From the NCBI GenBank assembly GCA_050084515.1, contig CM114272.1, forward strand, positions 56,234,001-56,298,000: a DNA stretch of 64,000 nucleotides, given 5' to 3'. Position numbers and translations under genes: made by a program. The stretch is from Blasia pusilla (lineage: Eukaryota; Marchantiophyta; Marchantiopsida; Blasiales). Shown here piece after piece: positions 1 to 12,949 of this stretch (position 1 is its first letter; each line of letters starts with the position of its first letter). The notes below the pieces were generated by a model. It was not told the origin of the DNA, did not search any database, and saw only the letters and a list, made by a program, of their open reading frames with translations.

Positions 1-758
1 AGTAATATCTGACAGGCGATTGGTTAGAGATAGGAGATCTAACGCTAGTAGTTCTCCTATCCCCGGGGTAGGTCTCAGCTTCATGTACGCCACCTTATCA
101 GCTTTGCGAGAGACCGCCTGTGGGCGGCTTCGAATACGGGAATAAGAAGAGTTCTGTCTGAAAGCTAGAAGTACTGTTTGCACGGTAGTCTCCTTTTGCA
201 AAACGGATCCGAATTCCGGATAGCCTACCATCCTCCGTCGGTTACTTTCTGCATCCTGTGTGATAGCTTAGGTCTTGCTTCAAATCAGAGAGAAAAAACA
301 GGAATCTCTATAATCTTGGGTAGGTTTAAACGTCTCCAGCGCGCCAGCATGTTATAATCCCAAATTACTTTGATCCGCATCGGGTAAGATGCTTCATGAC
401 GAATGGGAGCACACGGTCTGGACTTGAGGCGATGGCCGTCTTATTGCAGCTACTATTTGCAGCTACCATGATGGATCTGCAGATATTATAATAGATCAAG
501 AGGTGTTCCGGACATCTCTCAGCGACCTTCAGACATAGTACGCGAGAGGAAGAAAGACGAGTGTCTGACTCGAAAGCCATAAACTGCCGCGGTTTTGCAT
601 TGATTGCGAGACCCGGTACAATCAGCGGGCAGGGGCCTCGGGCAGGTAGTAAAAAACTAATTTTGCAACTAAATAACATCCGGTGCGGGTGCACAGATCC
701 GGGTTCGAATCCAACTCCAACTTTTGGGACTCTCCCCTCACTCGCCTAAGCTGCCCGG
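1..758. other. Unassigned 5' stretch, no gene seen
   Basis: I see no coding region with family resemblance here. Around 558-611 lies a degenerate inverted copy of the 53-bp unit that is tandemly repeated just downstream. A tRNA B-box-like string (GGGTTCGAATCC, near 703) occurs without a pairing T-stem or recognisable A box. Confidence 0.5.
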
Positions 759-864
759 TCTCGCATTAAATGTGATATCGCGGCAATCTATGGCCTTCGA
801 TCTGACTTGGTTCTCGCATTAAATGTGATACCGCGGCAATCTATGGCCTTCGATCTGACTTGGT
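759..864. repeat. 53-bp tandem duplication (two units)
   Basis: Two nearly identical 53-bp units (759-811 and 812-864) begin TCTCGCATTAAATGTGATA and differ by about one base. A diverged third copy in inverted orientation lies near 558-611. The high identity suggests a recent local duplication. Confidence 0.9.
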
Positions 865-1400
865 TCGACCGGTGTGTTCCTACTTGTAAGCTTATACCTG
901 GCTTGGAACGATCCGTGGAGTGGACTTCCAAGGAGTCAAGCTGTTTTCTGCAGCTGCACGTTTGCGACCATTTAGGGATCATATTCAGCCAGACTCAATG
1001 TGATCAAAGAGAAACAGAGCGGGAGGGATGGGAGGACAAAGGAGATTAAAAATCGAATGAAGTTCAAGATCAAAACCAGGCGGGAGGGAGAAGAACCGGG
1101 AAGCACCTAAAACCTAGCTTCATGTTTTCTTGAAACTTAGTTGACCAACAGCAACATTTCCATACATCAGCCGTACGGTACAGTCAATCCATGCATGGAC
1201 CTTCAATCCCTAACCCGATACCACCTCCTATTGCACTCCCTACAACAACTGCTTAGACCTGGTTAAGCCAAATTGGTCTCCTTCGCTCTTTCCATCCAGG
1301 TCTTCCTCGTCATAGACTCTACACTCGCATTCCTATTGCTCTTCGCCCCATCATCCAACAAGCTTTGCTTTTCCCATTAGAAAGGTTAGCGCGTGATTCC
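865..1400. other. Intergenic, no gene seen
   Basis: There is no supported gene. The stretch separates the 53-bp tandem repeat from the decayed LINE-like sequence downstream. Short open frames show no family resemblance. Confidence 0.4.
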
Positions 1401-3990
1401 ATAGATATCAATGCTTGATATCTCCTATTACTCTTCCCACAATGGGTTTTAGTCTTCCCTCCAAGGGATGGTTTGACAGGTCATCGTGAAACCTCCACAC
1501 GTATTCAACGCTTTATGTTTGGGGATTGGGAGAATCTTTAGAATGAGCATGTACTTTGAGCATGCTCATTACAATACAACAATGCCTTCGATGAAGTCTA
1601 CTTTTGGGTCAAGTTGGTGAGTTTTCGTGTGCAGCTCGAGCATGGAGTCCCCTTTCTCTGGCGGTTCCAAGTGCAAAAATAGTGGCTCTCTTAGAAGCTT
1701 TTCATCCTCCTTCAAATGGCGATGCTTCACCTAGTGTGGAAGACTATACAACGGACCTTGACTTGGAGGTTTTCATAAGGGCTTTTCTGCACACTCCTTG
1801 CTTATCAGCAAACGGACTATCAAGGATAGTTTTTTAGCATATGCACGATTGCTTTATCTCGGCATATTCAGCAAGTGACTTTTTCTCTCTATATAAGGTA
1901 TCTGCACATATGGCGGTAGGTTATCTCCCATTCTCTATCTCTAGGCTCTCAAGGGCTTGTCATTTTTTGGTTATGGATAAGCCTCCTTCAGGTGTGCGGT
2001 CTTTGGCTATTGGAGAGGTTTTATAGCGCTTGGTTAGTCGATCTCTATGCTTGCAATTTTGTCCCTCATTTTAGTGCCCACTTATTTCCTTATCAATTTG
2101 GAGTAGCAACTCCAAGAGGTTGTGAGGCTCTAATGCATGGCATTTGCTCCACTCTTGATATTCATTCACATAGGGTAGCAATTCAAGTTGATGTGGCGAA
2201 TGCATTCAATTTAGTTTCTCGTGCGGCCATCTTTGAGGAATTACATTGTGCAGGAGGACAACTTGCGAGCTCCTTCTATGCTTATGATACGCCCATTATC
2301 TATTCCCATCATGCTGCTTCCGGGGAATATAGTATTCTACAATCGTCTTGTGGCACACGTCAAGGTGATCCCATCGGTGGCCCACTCTTTGCCATTGCCC
2401 ACTTTCGTGCCCTCCGAGCGTCAGCGCAAGTATTTCCCTCTTGTCTTTTCCCTTCTATTGTTGATGACACTCACATTATAGATCCTTCTTTTGAAGCACG
2501 TGGTTCTTGCTAATACCCATTTCGTGGAGCAGCTCTCTTTCTTAAACCTTAAAGTCCAACCTAGTAAATATGGAGTATGGTCTCCTTCATGCTTTCCCTC
2601 AACATTCACCCCACCAACTCTTGATTTTCCCATCTACATTGAAGGGGTTAGGGTTCTTGGGGTCTCAATTAGCTTCATTAACTATGTCTCAAAGTTCTTG
2701 TATGAGGCCCTTTTGAAAGACGTGGAATGGCTTCATCTGTTAGCTCATCTAGGGAATCCCCAAGTGGCTTATGGGATTCTCTCCCAATATTTTCTTCGAA
2801 GTCCTTCCTACCTTCTTCGCGCTTATCCTCCCACTTCAAGGTTTTTACATCGGTTGGCCTCTTTTAATGCTTCTATAATGGTAACTTTTGGTCAACTTCT
2901 TGGCCCGAATACCTTTGAGGGGGAGGATGGTGTCTTTGCTTCACGACAAGCTATCTTGCCTATTTCTTTTGGAGGGGTGGGACTGTCCTCCACAGTCGCC
3001 TTTGCTCTGGCAGTCTTTTTGGGAAGTTGGGCGTTGGTAGCACCGATTATGGCTTCAAGGTTTCTCCAAGGAGATACATCTATCTTGATGGACTATATCA
3101 CCCATGTAGAGGAGGGGGACTTGTTATTTCAACAACAACTGAGATCTGCACGAGCTCTTCTTCCTCTTCGTACACAAGCAATTCTAACCCCTTTTTAGTT
3201 AATTGATTACGAAAGGGATTGATCGACTTGAAGAGCATATCTCCAAGAATCTGCATCAAATCAACTTTTCAAATATTCTCTCCGAGGCCTCCTTTGACAC
3301 TCATCAAGCTCATCTGCGTTCATGTGCGGGTACCGAATGACACTCATCGAGCTCGTCTACGTTCATGTGCGGGTACTGAATGACACTCATCGAGCTCGTC
3401 TGCGTTCATGTGCGGGTACCGAATGATACTCATCGAGCTCGTCTGCGTTCATGTGCGGGTACCGAAGTGGGGGCGTGGCTTACTGCAAATCTTCTTATTC
3501 TTCCATTTCGTCTTCCTCGAAGTATATTCTCGACAACTTTGCGGTTACGTCTTGGACTTTCATGTCCTTTTGTGTTAGGTGTGTCGAATTGTGTTTGTGG
3601 GGATCCCATTGATGCTAAGAGTATCCATATTCTTCGATGTGCACAGGTGGAAAACGAACGGCCACACATGATGTCATTAGAGAGGCGGTAGCATCGGTGG
3701 CTCGTACTGCAAGATACACCGTTGGGCAAGAGCAACTCCATGTCCTAACGTCAACAACACAAGAAACCTCTCGTCGGAGAATGGATCTTGTTATGTCTCG
3801 AGGTAGATTCCGAACACTGTGTGATGTGGTGGTTGCTGATCCAACATGTTCTAACTTGGTATGTCGAACCGCACATACCAAAGGTTGGGCGGCCGAAACT
3901 GCAAGAATAAAAAAGTTAAGTTATGTTGTGAGACATTCGACTAATGGATTTATTCTTTTTGCAGTGGAAGTATTCAGTCTTTTACATATG
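1400..3990 (+). pseudogene. Decayed LINE-like reverse transcriptase
   Basis: This is the remains of a non-LTR retrotransposon polyprotein that would have copied element RNA into DNA at the target site. Coding similarity is spread over several frames. A leader frame covers about 1,604-1,837. The reverse transcriptase core lies at about 2,092-2,500, with motif A as DVANAFNLVS, the motif B-like CGTRQGDPIGGPLFA and motif C as IVDDTHII, so the two catalytic aspartates are still present. A downstream thumb-like region follows at 2,491-3,198 (GVRVLGVSISF, SFGGVGLSS, LGSWALVAP). A C-terminal Cys/His cluster (CVCG, then HILRC) lies near 3,590-3,650, with a tail to about 3,930. At least four frame changes and a 43-bp tandem expansion break the gene. 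Assignment is by motif order; the exact LINE clade is uncertain. Confidence 0.8.
3295..3466 (+). repeat. Four-copy 43-bp tandem repeat inside the LINE remnant
   Basis: Four consecutive 43-bp units start at 3,295, 3,338, 3,381 and 3,424. Each carries a variant of CTCATCGAGCTCGTCTGCG and ends in GTGCGGGTACCGAA, with a few substitutions between units. Because 43 is not a multiple of three, the expansion shifts the reading frame of the surrounding reverse-transcriptase remnant. The expansion therefore probably happened after loss of function. Confidence 0.95.
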
Positions 3991-6265
3991 TTTTTTGATA
4001 CTTTCCTGAAAATCTGTGTTCATCACTCGCTCGAGAATCATTACCTTGCCCCTTCACGTAGTCCTTCTCTCTATGTAATTATTTTCAATCTTACACCGTG
4101 CACAAGCCTTGGCATTGATACGTAGTCCGGAGGTGGTGGGGCCCCCTTATCTCGTAGTCCATTCATGTAATGACCAACCACTAACGTTCTGGTCATATAC
4201 GTTTCAGATGGGAATATTAGTAATTGTTTCCACCAAGCAGCTAAGGTCGATCGTATGTATACGGGATGCTGCAGGAAAGTTGTGGTGAAGAGTAGGACGG
4301 ATTAAGATTCCGACAAACACTGAATTGCGCGTCTCAGTTCCATGGCCACTCAAGGGTTCCGATCAAAATAATCATGAATGAGGAAATCCATCATCTACCC
4401 AGAAGGTTCCAGAAGGTTACTATGTGTGAAGCTGCTCGCTTCCTAGATAGATATATGCGCTCTAGTTGAAATGCGGGATCGGGTTCCATCGGAATCTGAC
4501 GTCACATTTCGGCGTCCGCCAGCGTCAGATTTCAAAGGTTATGCTTATTTCTCTCCTTCGTTTTGGAGTCTCCAGATTAGCTCGATAATCCTGAAAATCC
4601 TGCTCTTTTACTCGTTTAATCATGTCGAATGGAGCTGGATTCTAGCTTGCTAGTCATGTAGACATGACTTATGTCGGCAAAGTTATAGCCATACAATGCT
4701 AATTATTATAACTGCACTCTAGGGTTGATGGTTATCTCAGTCAACGAAGGAAGTTGTAAACGATTCTGACTAGATTCGACGACTTCCCCCTCGCTCCACG
4801 GTGGACTCCATTATGGAGAGAGTGCCGGCATTCTATGTAAAGCCGGCCGACAGAATTTTGAAATATTTCTGATAAGAATCTGAAAGTTTAGGAAAATTCC
4901 CGACGCCCAATCAAGGATTTCTTTTTAAGCATATTTTCCCGACTGGGATTTGCGAATTGCTGGACCGGGAATCCGGGATGACTTCATGTCAAAAATTCGT
5001 CGATACGCGTAAAGTAACTTCCCGAGCCTTGGCTCCACCGTCTATACTACGCTACATACTTTTAATTGGGGCGTGACATATCTATAGCTAATGAATACGT
5101 ATCCAAAGTCTAGACCCGGATGGAAAAGTTGCCCCGGCTTGATGATGATCGAGGTGGTCGACCCTTAGCAATGCAGAAAGATGGTGCTAGTAGACCAGCA
5201 GGCCTACTAGCCTGCTGGCCAGGAGCAGGTCAAATCTAAAGATGACGAAAAGTAAGTTACGCCCAAGCAACATCTTGTCTAGGTCTTCGTTTTTGGAATC
5301 GGCGTTGGTGACAATGGCCACAAGCGTGCAAGGCAAGCATCTAGATCTATCTAGTAGGTATGGGGGACGCTCGTAGCTAGGAATAGTGACCTGAGTGTAG
5401 CCCAAACGCTCCACTTGCAACAATAGTTGGAATCAGTCGAGGAGACTCGACTAAGTCTACCACCAGAACGCTTCGGTCTATGGCTTTCGCTTGCTGTCAC
5501 TAATTATGCGATTCATATAGGTAGGGCTAGACCTGAAGCATCCGCTTCCGGATCGATTTTGGATTCGAGCACTACACACGAAGCAGATGGGACTGGAGGG
5601 CTTGAGAACCTTGGCCGGGCCCCGCTGTTAGCGCTGAAAGGCCTCCAGCAAAGTCAATGAACCTTGGAAGCATCGCGTTCTTCAGCTCGATCCCAGAGCT
5701 TTATGGCCAGAACGCTCGTCTAAGATGGGCCCGGCCAGCAGAAAAATTAACTTGGTACTGCGGAACAGATTGCATCTGAGCTCTATCGAATACAAACTTG
5801 TATACAGCGCAGACAGGGACCGGTAGTTCTATGCTTGCCGCGTTTTTCAAGGTTCACTACTTTGAAGAAGTCCGACTGTGGTGATTGTCATCAAATCTAC
5901 CTTCTTGCGTTATAAACTGTAAGTCAAAATGTTCCTTGATGCTTACTACTGCCACATAGAATCCGAGTTCCGTTCAGATCAGAAAATCTTCCTCCCCTCG
6001 TAGAATTGAGGGTCCTTCAATCTTCCCAGTCCGATCCCTTTGCTTCTCATTCTCTATCATGTCCGTACGTGTATGCTTCCAAGAAATGGATGCTCTCTCT
6101 ACTTCCGTTCTAATATTTTCCACCTCCATCCCTGCATAGAGAATACTAACGTAGATATACATATCACACATGACAAGAAATCGCTCACTTACTTGCCTAC
6201 TCTCTCTATGAAAAGCTTAATTGATTTTAGACTCTCTCGTGCAATCCACCATGGAGACTCGGGTA
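3991..6265. other. Intergenic, no gene seen
   Basis: About 2.3 kb with no open frame that resembles a known family. Short frames at 5,187-5,423 (minus) and 5,427-5,660 (plus) have no recognisable domain and are probably chance. Confidence 0.5.
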
Positions 6266-6369
6266 AGTGTATCCACAACTAAGGTATTCTCTCAAACTTA
6301 GGTCATCCATGCCCTTTCTAGTGCATGGATAACCTAAGTTTGAGAGGGAGAATGCCTTAGTTGTGTATA
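6266..6369. repeat. Long imperfect hairpin
   Basis: The left arm (about 6,268-6,312, containing CAACTAAGGTATTCTCTC) is complementary to the right arm (about 6,323-6,369, containing GAGAATGCCTTAGTTGTG), with a loop of about 10 bases. A third, direct-orientation copy of the right arm follows at about 6,388-6,445. The shape resembles a foldback or MITE-like unit, but no target duplication was identified. Confidence 0.75.
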
Positions 6370-6494
6370 AGTCTAACTAAGTGGCATCTCTTTCTAGGGC
6401 ATGGATGGCCCAAGTTTGAGAAAGAGAATTCCTTAATTTGTGTGCCTTGGCGCATAAAGAAAATCACTCATTCTTACTTCCATTAAATCTCCCT

Positions 6495-6778
6495 CGTTGA
6501 AGAAAAATCTTTCTTGTGAATGTATTTCAGATTTGACTCTCGAGATTTGACTCTCTCCATGGTATTGCGTAAAGATTCTAGGCCCGAGATGTTGGCTACC
6601 CTACCTAGGACAGGAATCACCCATACTTGAGAGAGAGAACATATGCCTTGTAAAAAAAATCTTTCTTGTCAAGGTTTTTCAGATTTGACTCCCTCCATAG
6701 TATTGCGAAGAGATTCTAGGCCCAAGATGTCGACTCCCCTACCTAGGACAGGAATCGCCCATACTTGAGAGAGAGAGT
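6495..6778. repeat. Direct repeat of about 140 bp
   Basis: Two diverged copies lie at about 6,500-6,640 and 6,655-6,778. Each contains AAATCTTTCTTGT, AGATTTGACTC, AGATTCTAGGCCC and CCTACCTAGGACAGGAATC in the same order and ends in a short GA run. No coding content is seen. Confidence 0.8.
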
Positions 6779-9700
6779 TTAAGTTTCTTGTGTGTGACTT
6801 AACAATGCTTTTGGTTTAAGAATTTGGAAAAACCTCTCAACGTGTCTTGGGTAGAGAAGTTGGAAAAACAACTTCTCTACATGGGAAACTCAAGTTTTAA
6901 ATCTGGATGTGAATTTGAAAGTATGTATAGGATAGGATGTAACTATTACATAGATGGAAGGCGTTTCATGAGCATGTTACACTATTCTTCCCATGAGCTA
7001 GAAATCTAACTCTTTACTCTCTCTCTCCCTCTCTCTCTCTCCACTTGAATTGGCCAATGGCTTGGTATGTTAGCGTTGCATCATCATGATGGCTAAAGGC
7101 ATGCACTAGTTCTATAATTATATCAAGATATACTTCCGAGATTCTATAGCATATGACAAATGAAGTTTGATCTACAAGAAATCAAGTAATTATATAGTTA
7201 TGTCATTTCCTATACCCATCATCTACTCCTTTGTCGAGTTTGGAGATTCATGAAACATGCCTTCCACACTTTGGAGCTATTACTTAGAATGACCTTAATC
7301 ACTTTAAATTTCTACACTAGCCTTCCAAACTTCCAAGAATACACTTCCAAGTGTATGGCTCTTAGGGAGCAAAGAACTACTACTAGGTATGCAATTGCTT
7401 AGCAAGCACACTGAGAGAGACATTCACAACAACTTTATCTATATTATATGCTGTAAGCACCAAAAGCTATGGGAAAGAACTAAGAGGAGGTAGAATTAGT
7501 TTGGGGAAAATAGAGAGTTCAAAGGATGTATGGTGACTACATCTTCATGAATACCCAACAATCTACCAAAAATTGTAGGTATTGTACCCCAAAAATTTCA
7601 GATAACCAGAAATACGTTCTTTTCAATTGAAATTAATATGAGCATATAGCACACCAAAAATCTAGAATTGTGTTGCCATATGTCTACAAAGATCCTTTCC
7701 TCGCAAATTTTGAAATCATGGCCTCCAAGAATAACTTGAAGATTCACAAATTCTTATGAAATCATGAGAACACCACTTGAGCCAAAGGACCTCTTTATTT
7801 CTATTTTGATGGGGGCTTCCTTCTCAGTTTTTGCGCAAGCTACAAATAAAAGTATGATCTCCTTTACTCACCCTTTTGCTCTTGCCTTCTTGACAATAAA
7901 TCAATTCATTCATCCATTCTCCCTCTCCACTTGGAAAGGTCTATTTGGTCCTTTTATCTAAGAATAGAGAAGCTCATGAGAGTTCATATTTTCCTCTCCT
8001 TCAATAACCTCCTCCTCATTTACATCATGAAAACTTATATTGTTCGCTACACCTCCCCAAACCCAAAACCCCCTTCTCCAATTGAAAATATAATACTTGT
8101 GAAATGAAAGTCCTTTAAGAAGTCTTAGCTTTCTCATGATAGGAATTGGTCTCTCTATCTTTTCCTTTTGAGATTGGTACCTTCATCCAGTTTCTCTCTT
8201 CCTTTAATCCTTTAACGGAGAATAAATTCTTTGTAAATTCCTTTGGAAGTAGCTTAAGACACTAAAATCAAAAGAGAGTTTAATCTTACATGAGTCTCTA
8301 AGTTAAACCCAAATAATAATACAATTCCTCCATATTAACTTCGCAAAGAAAGACATGAAAGTGCCATCCCATGCCAAGACTTCAAGACTCTCTATGACGT
8401 GTAGTTTGTCATTGAATGAATTTGTGAATCATAGGCTATACACACTTTTTTAATCTCATTCCAAAACCAAATTAAGAAAGTAACCAAATATGATAGCTAT
8501 ACATAATTTGATCCTCTTGTAGAAAACTAAGAGTTTATGATTATTTTAGACACCTTTAGCATAGGGTACATATTGCTTATGATAATCATGTTGCGACCCC
8601 ATATCTATAAATGAATCTTTTGGTTTGATTGAACTTACTTGTTAAAGTTTTTAGAAAACTTATAGTTGGTAAGATGAATTAAAATATTTCTCTTTTTATG
8701 ACCCGATGGACCAAGTACTTTTATTGACAATGGGGAGGATCCACATTCTCCCTTTTCAGCAACTTGAAGTAGCTCTAGAGAAAAATCATTGTCATATGAG
8801 TCCTCCATTTTTCCACGTTGGTTCCAAACTTGGTGATGTATGATTCAATTGGCTCATAAAGTTGCAGGAATAACTGGTGTGTTTCAAAGTCTCACAAAAC
8901 ATGTGATGTCTGATCCCTTTCAATCTTTTCTCAATTTTTATAAAATCAATGTAATTTGGAAGAAAAGTGCAATTTTGAATCTATTAACTTTACAAGCTTA
9001 TAGAAATTATTAATTTTTATTGTCTCACCTTAAAAAGAATTCCAATTCTAAAAACTTGAGAGTTGGTTAGGACCAAACAATTCATGGCTAGTAAACCTAT
9101 GGTCAAAATTTTTAGATATGTAAGAACTTCTTTTCAAAGTTCTATTACATTTTATAATGTAGTTTGTGATGGGGGTTGACTCTAGTCATTGGGTTTCAAC
9201 TTACTATGAATGCCAGCTAGGTAGGTTGCAATATCTTATTTTGAGTTCTTCTTATTAAATAAGGTAATTATGTTAGTTATCCCACTTGGGAAGTATACTT
9301 GACACTCCTTGCTTATATGTCAATGGATTTTTCAATGGATGACCAAAAGCTATAGGAATTGAACATTCGGGTATTTTTTTTAGTCTCCTGAAAATTTGAT
9401 ATTATTATTTCATCCTATGCTTTCATTTAGTTCTACATAAATTCCTCACGCTTACCTTTTTGAACTACTTCTCTTCTTTTTAAAATTTCCCACTTGGCCC
9501 AACTAGGGCTATATATAGATTCTCTTTAAGTTTCTTTTCAACTTTTTGGTTTCTTTTGGATTTATTTCTTTTTGGTTTCTTATCAGTTTTTCCAGCTTCT
9601 CTTACCTACATATTCTCTTATATCTTTTCTAAAATGTTCTAAGATCTCTATGTTATTTAAGTTAATGAATTTAATTGATTTGTAATTGGTTATCAAACTA

Positions 9701-10629
9701 GTTAAGAAAGCTCATGAAGTGTGTAAGAGACTAGAAGCATAAATATGACCATGAATCACAAAGCTTTACATTTCTTTTCATGTCTTAATGTGGTCATATT
9801 TATGGAGTTATGAATTGGAAATTTTTAAAGATTTGATATTTTGGTATCATAAAGATTTACGCACTCAATGCCTAATGTTTGCATGAAGTTGTGTCTATCT
9901 GCATAAAGTATTTGGCATCTACATGGATTGGAGGTGGAGTTTAGTATCAAGGCTTTACTAATATCTATGTGGCATTTTGGGAGACCTTTTAGCATATATT
10001 GCCAAGGTACCACATATTGTGCCTCGTTAGTGCTTAAAAAAGTTTCCAAGGTCTAAATTTTTTGTGGAAAATTTCCTTTTTTTCCCCTAACTTTGTGATA
10101 AACATCTAGCAGTGATCTTAGAGATGGCCGGAATTTTTCCATTGTGCATTTTTGTATCCATCAAACATCCATTTCAAGAATTTCCATTTTTCTTATTTAT
10201 CATCAATTCTTGTTACAGTAATAGGGAATATCGATGCCATAGGTTTCACTACTTAATTAAGTGGTTTTTATTCATATACAACTTGTCGAGAAACTCCCCT
10301 TCCCTCAACATCTTCCCTACCTAGTCATAATCTTACCATATATATCAAATATTTTAAATTCTTTGTATTTTGATTGGACTTTTAGATCACGCTTCTAGCT
10401 TCTTATATTAGATTAGGCCTTTTGGAAAGATGTTTAGAATGGCTTCCTATCTTATCTAAAGGATTCCAAACTTTCTCATGGGATCCATTATATATATATA
10501 TCCTTTATTGTCTCTCTAATCTTGTCCGTACATGTACTCTCCCATGAAAGTTCTTTTTATTAATTAACCTCTTTTGAGAGGTATGTCAAAAGCATGAATG
10601 CACGGAAAAAAAAATCCAAACAAGTAGGT
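6779..10629. other. AT-rich stretch without recognisable genes
   Basis: Nearly 4 kb of AT-rich sequence with only short open frames and no family resemblance on either strand. A short CT run lies near 7,018-7,040 and a TA run near 10,490-10,500. It is probably old transposon-derived or intergenic DNA. Confidence 0.5.
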
Positions 10630-11805
10630 TGTCATATAGTAAAATCACTCATTATGTAAACTCCTCTATTATTAAATGTTAGAGAGAGTTTTATTAGTAT
10701 TAAGTAAACTAACCTAGGAAAATAAAATTCCCATGTTGAAACCTCTTTAAGGAGACTCATTTGTGCGGGTCCAACTTTAGGAAAAAAGATAATAAATAAA
10801 AGATGGGTTTAGAAAAGTAAAGTAGTGGGATTGGTACTTTAATGAAATAAAAGCAAAAGTGTCTAGGGTAGGTGGGGTAGTTTGGAAGATATGAAGAGAG
10901 AAAAAGAGGAGATTTTGGAAGAGATAAGAGGTAATCTACTTGTATCAAAACGTGATTGGCTAAGCCTTAAGAGGAAGCTGTGTGGCACAAGATAAGATTA
11001 GCCCTATTTTGTACTCTTATGAATCCATTGTGAGTATATAAAGAGGAGGGACATTCAAGGGTTCATGACCTTTGACTTCACATCTTGAGTCTCTTGTGTC
11101 ATTCTTGAGTGTATGGCTTTGGAATTGCTTGCTCTTCCAATGAGAGTGGATTACCCCTCTTGGGGGAGTAACTTGACCTTGGTCTATTCTTCGAGAGGTT
11201 TCTAGAGTGTTGTATGTAGATGAGAGACTTGTCACCTTAGATGAGTTTAGTCATACTAGAAATAGATGATGGTTTGGCTTGTTATTTTCCCAATGAGAGG
11301 ATTACCTCTCTTGGGAGAGCAACTCCGCGAAATCCCATTCTAGAGGAGAGTAGAGGATATTTGTCAAGTATGGATAGGGATGGTTCACTTGCTATCTAGT
11401 TTAGGGACGCATTCATGAACCAAGTCATACAGTTTCCAACTTCGGTGATTCTTCTTATAATCGCGTACGAAAGAACTTGGGATTGTAGTTTGTATGTCCT
11501 TATATAACTATCCATGGAGGTCAATATGCCTACTTGTGTAAGATTTAAAACTAGTTTTGCTATTTTTCTTATGTAAAAACGTAGAATAGTTTATAGGGAC
11601 TTCATAGTTAGGAATTTTGGGGTTCCATGTTATGAAGAAGTGATCACCTCGGCACTACCATTCGTATTTCCTAAGAGACTCGAGGGTTTACATAATAATT
11701 TTATACTGAAAAAAGAGAAATTCTTAAATATTTTGACTTGCATCAAACTCGTCTGCTGCAACTAGAAGGTCCGTCCTTACTCAAAGAAAGGCTCTCGACA
11801 CGACA
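10630..11805 (+). mobile_element. Solo LTR-like repeat, copy A
   Basis: This unit of about 1.17 kb begins TGTCATATAG and ends CTCGACACGACA, giving TG...CA termini. A second copy lies in reverse orientation at 17,541-18,812. The shared text includes a TATA-type promoter (GAGTATATAAAGAGGAGGG near 11,033) followed by conserved downstream sequence, as expected for an LTR with U3, R and U5. No gag or pol flanks it, and no primer-binding site or clear 5-bp target duplication was found. A solo LTR formed by recombination is the simplest reading. Confidence 0.65.
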
Positions 11806-12570
11806 ACGTAGTTAAGCTATCCTGCATGCATGCTAGAGGTTTTTAGCAACTTGGGTCGCCCGCACGAGGGCGGGATGCGGGCACAAGTTATGAATGCAAA
11901 GCGAGATATTTAGGAAAGGGGAAGGAGAAGGCTACAGTGGGAGGGCAGAAGTATGCAAGCTGTAGAGGGATATAGAGTAGGATGCCCTTTGTCCCAAAAA
12001 AAACAAAACTTGCACCCGCTTGTATCTCCAGGCATTATGATAGGTTTCTAAGGCATAAATAGGGACGAGCTTCTAGGGGTACACTAAGAAGGCGGACACA
12101 TGTGTATGAGATGCAAGAAACATTTCCTGTACGGATATGTCCATCCCTATGACAAACATCAGTCATTGTACAACCTTCATCATAAGGCTTGATAATATAT
12201 TTTAGATGAAAGGGTATGATATTTTAGATAGAATGGAGGGTATTTGCTATCGGATGACTTGTTGAGCTGATCATCCGCCCTTGGTAACTCTTGCGCGTAG
12301 GTTACCCTACTCTTTTAGAGGAAGAACCTTTTGGATCTTCCCACAGCTCCGTAAGGGAGGAAGATGACTTTCCCAAGCCATGTTTCTCATGTTGGTTCGT
12401 TGGAGCATCTCTCTTGCTTGTGTGTGAGGTAGGAACTAGCGTGCTAGTCTCCAGATTCCCTTGTAGTATAGGATGGACGAGACTCTGGTCTCCACGAGTC
12501 TCGCTTAGACTGCTCTACCACCATCTGTATGGGACGTCTTAAAACACGACCACAAATATCCCCAACAATG
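11806..12570. other. Intergenic, no gene seen
   Basis: There is no supported gene. The frame at 12,291-12,542 shows no recognisable domain. Confidence 0.4.
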
Positions 12571-12574
12571 TTGA

Positions 12575-12870
12575 CATCTTGCTTGAGGGAAGTTCCTCAT
12601 ACGTACCAATTGAAGGCTTCCACATAGAGTTTCTCATCACCAGATCTCATAGCGGCCTTGAGATAAAGCTCGTAAATCAAAGGTCCCTTTTCTTTGGTTA
12701 TGCCTTTTGTGAGGAAAATATGGAATGCTGCAAACTATAGCATTGCCCTTGCCTAGTCTTGTTGGCATGCTTCCATAAGTGAAATTCTTTGGCATGGTTG
12801 CGATGACCTCGAGGAGGAATAAACACTCTCTACCCCACTTGTATTGGGGTAGAGGGCATTTTCATCAAAG
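12575..12870 (-). pseudogene. Possible coding remnant, unrecognised
   Basis: The minus strand reads as protein-like text in two adjoining frames. One contains LEVIATMPKNFTYGSM and the other KEKGPLIYELYLKAAMRSGD followed by LYVEAFNWY. The composition looks like real coding sequence with at least one frameshift. I do not recognise the family, there is no start codon in context, and the neighbouring sequence is repetitive. It could be a decayed host gene or part of an element. Confidence 0.3.
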
Positions 12871-12949
12871 TTCAATCTGTGCAACGATAGAAATGTGAGA
12901 AGGGAAAGAAAATAATTCTATAAGCAAAGAAAATAGCAACCTATCAAAA

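Noticed and set aside
679-730. Possible tRNA or SINE B box (GGGTTCGAATCC)
   Set aside because: The T-stem does not pair beyond two bases, and no A box, acceptor stem or anticodon arm could be built upstream.
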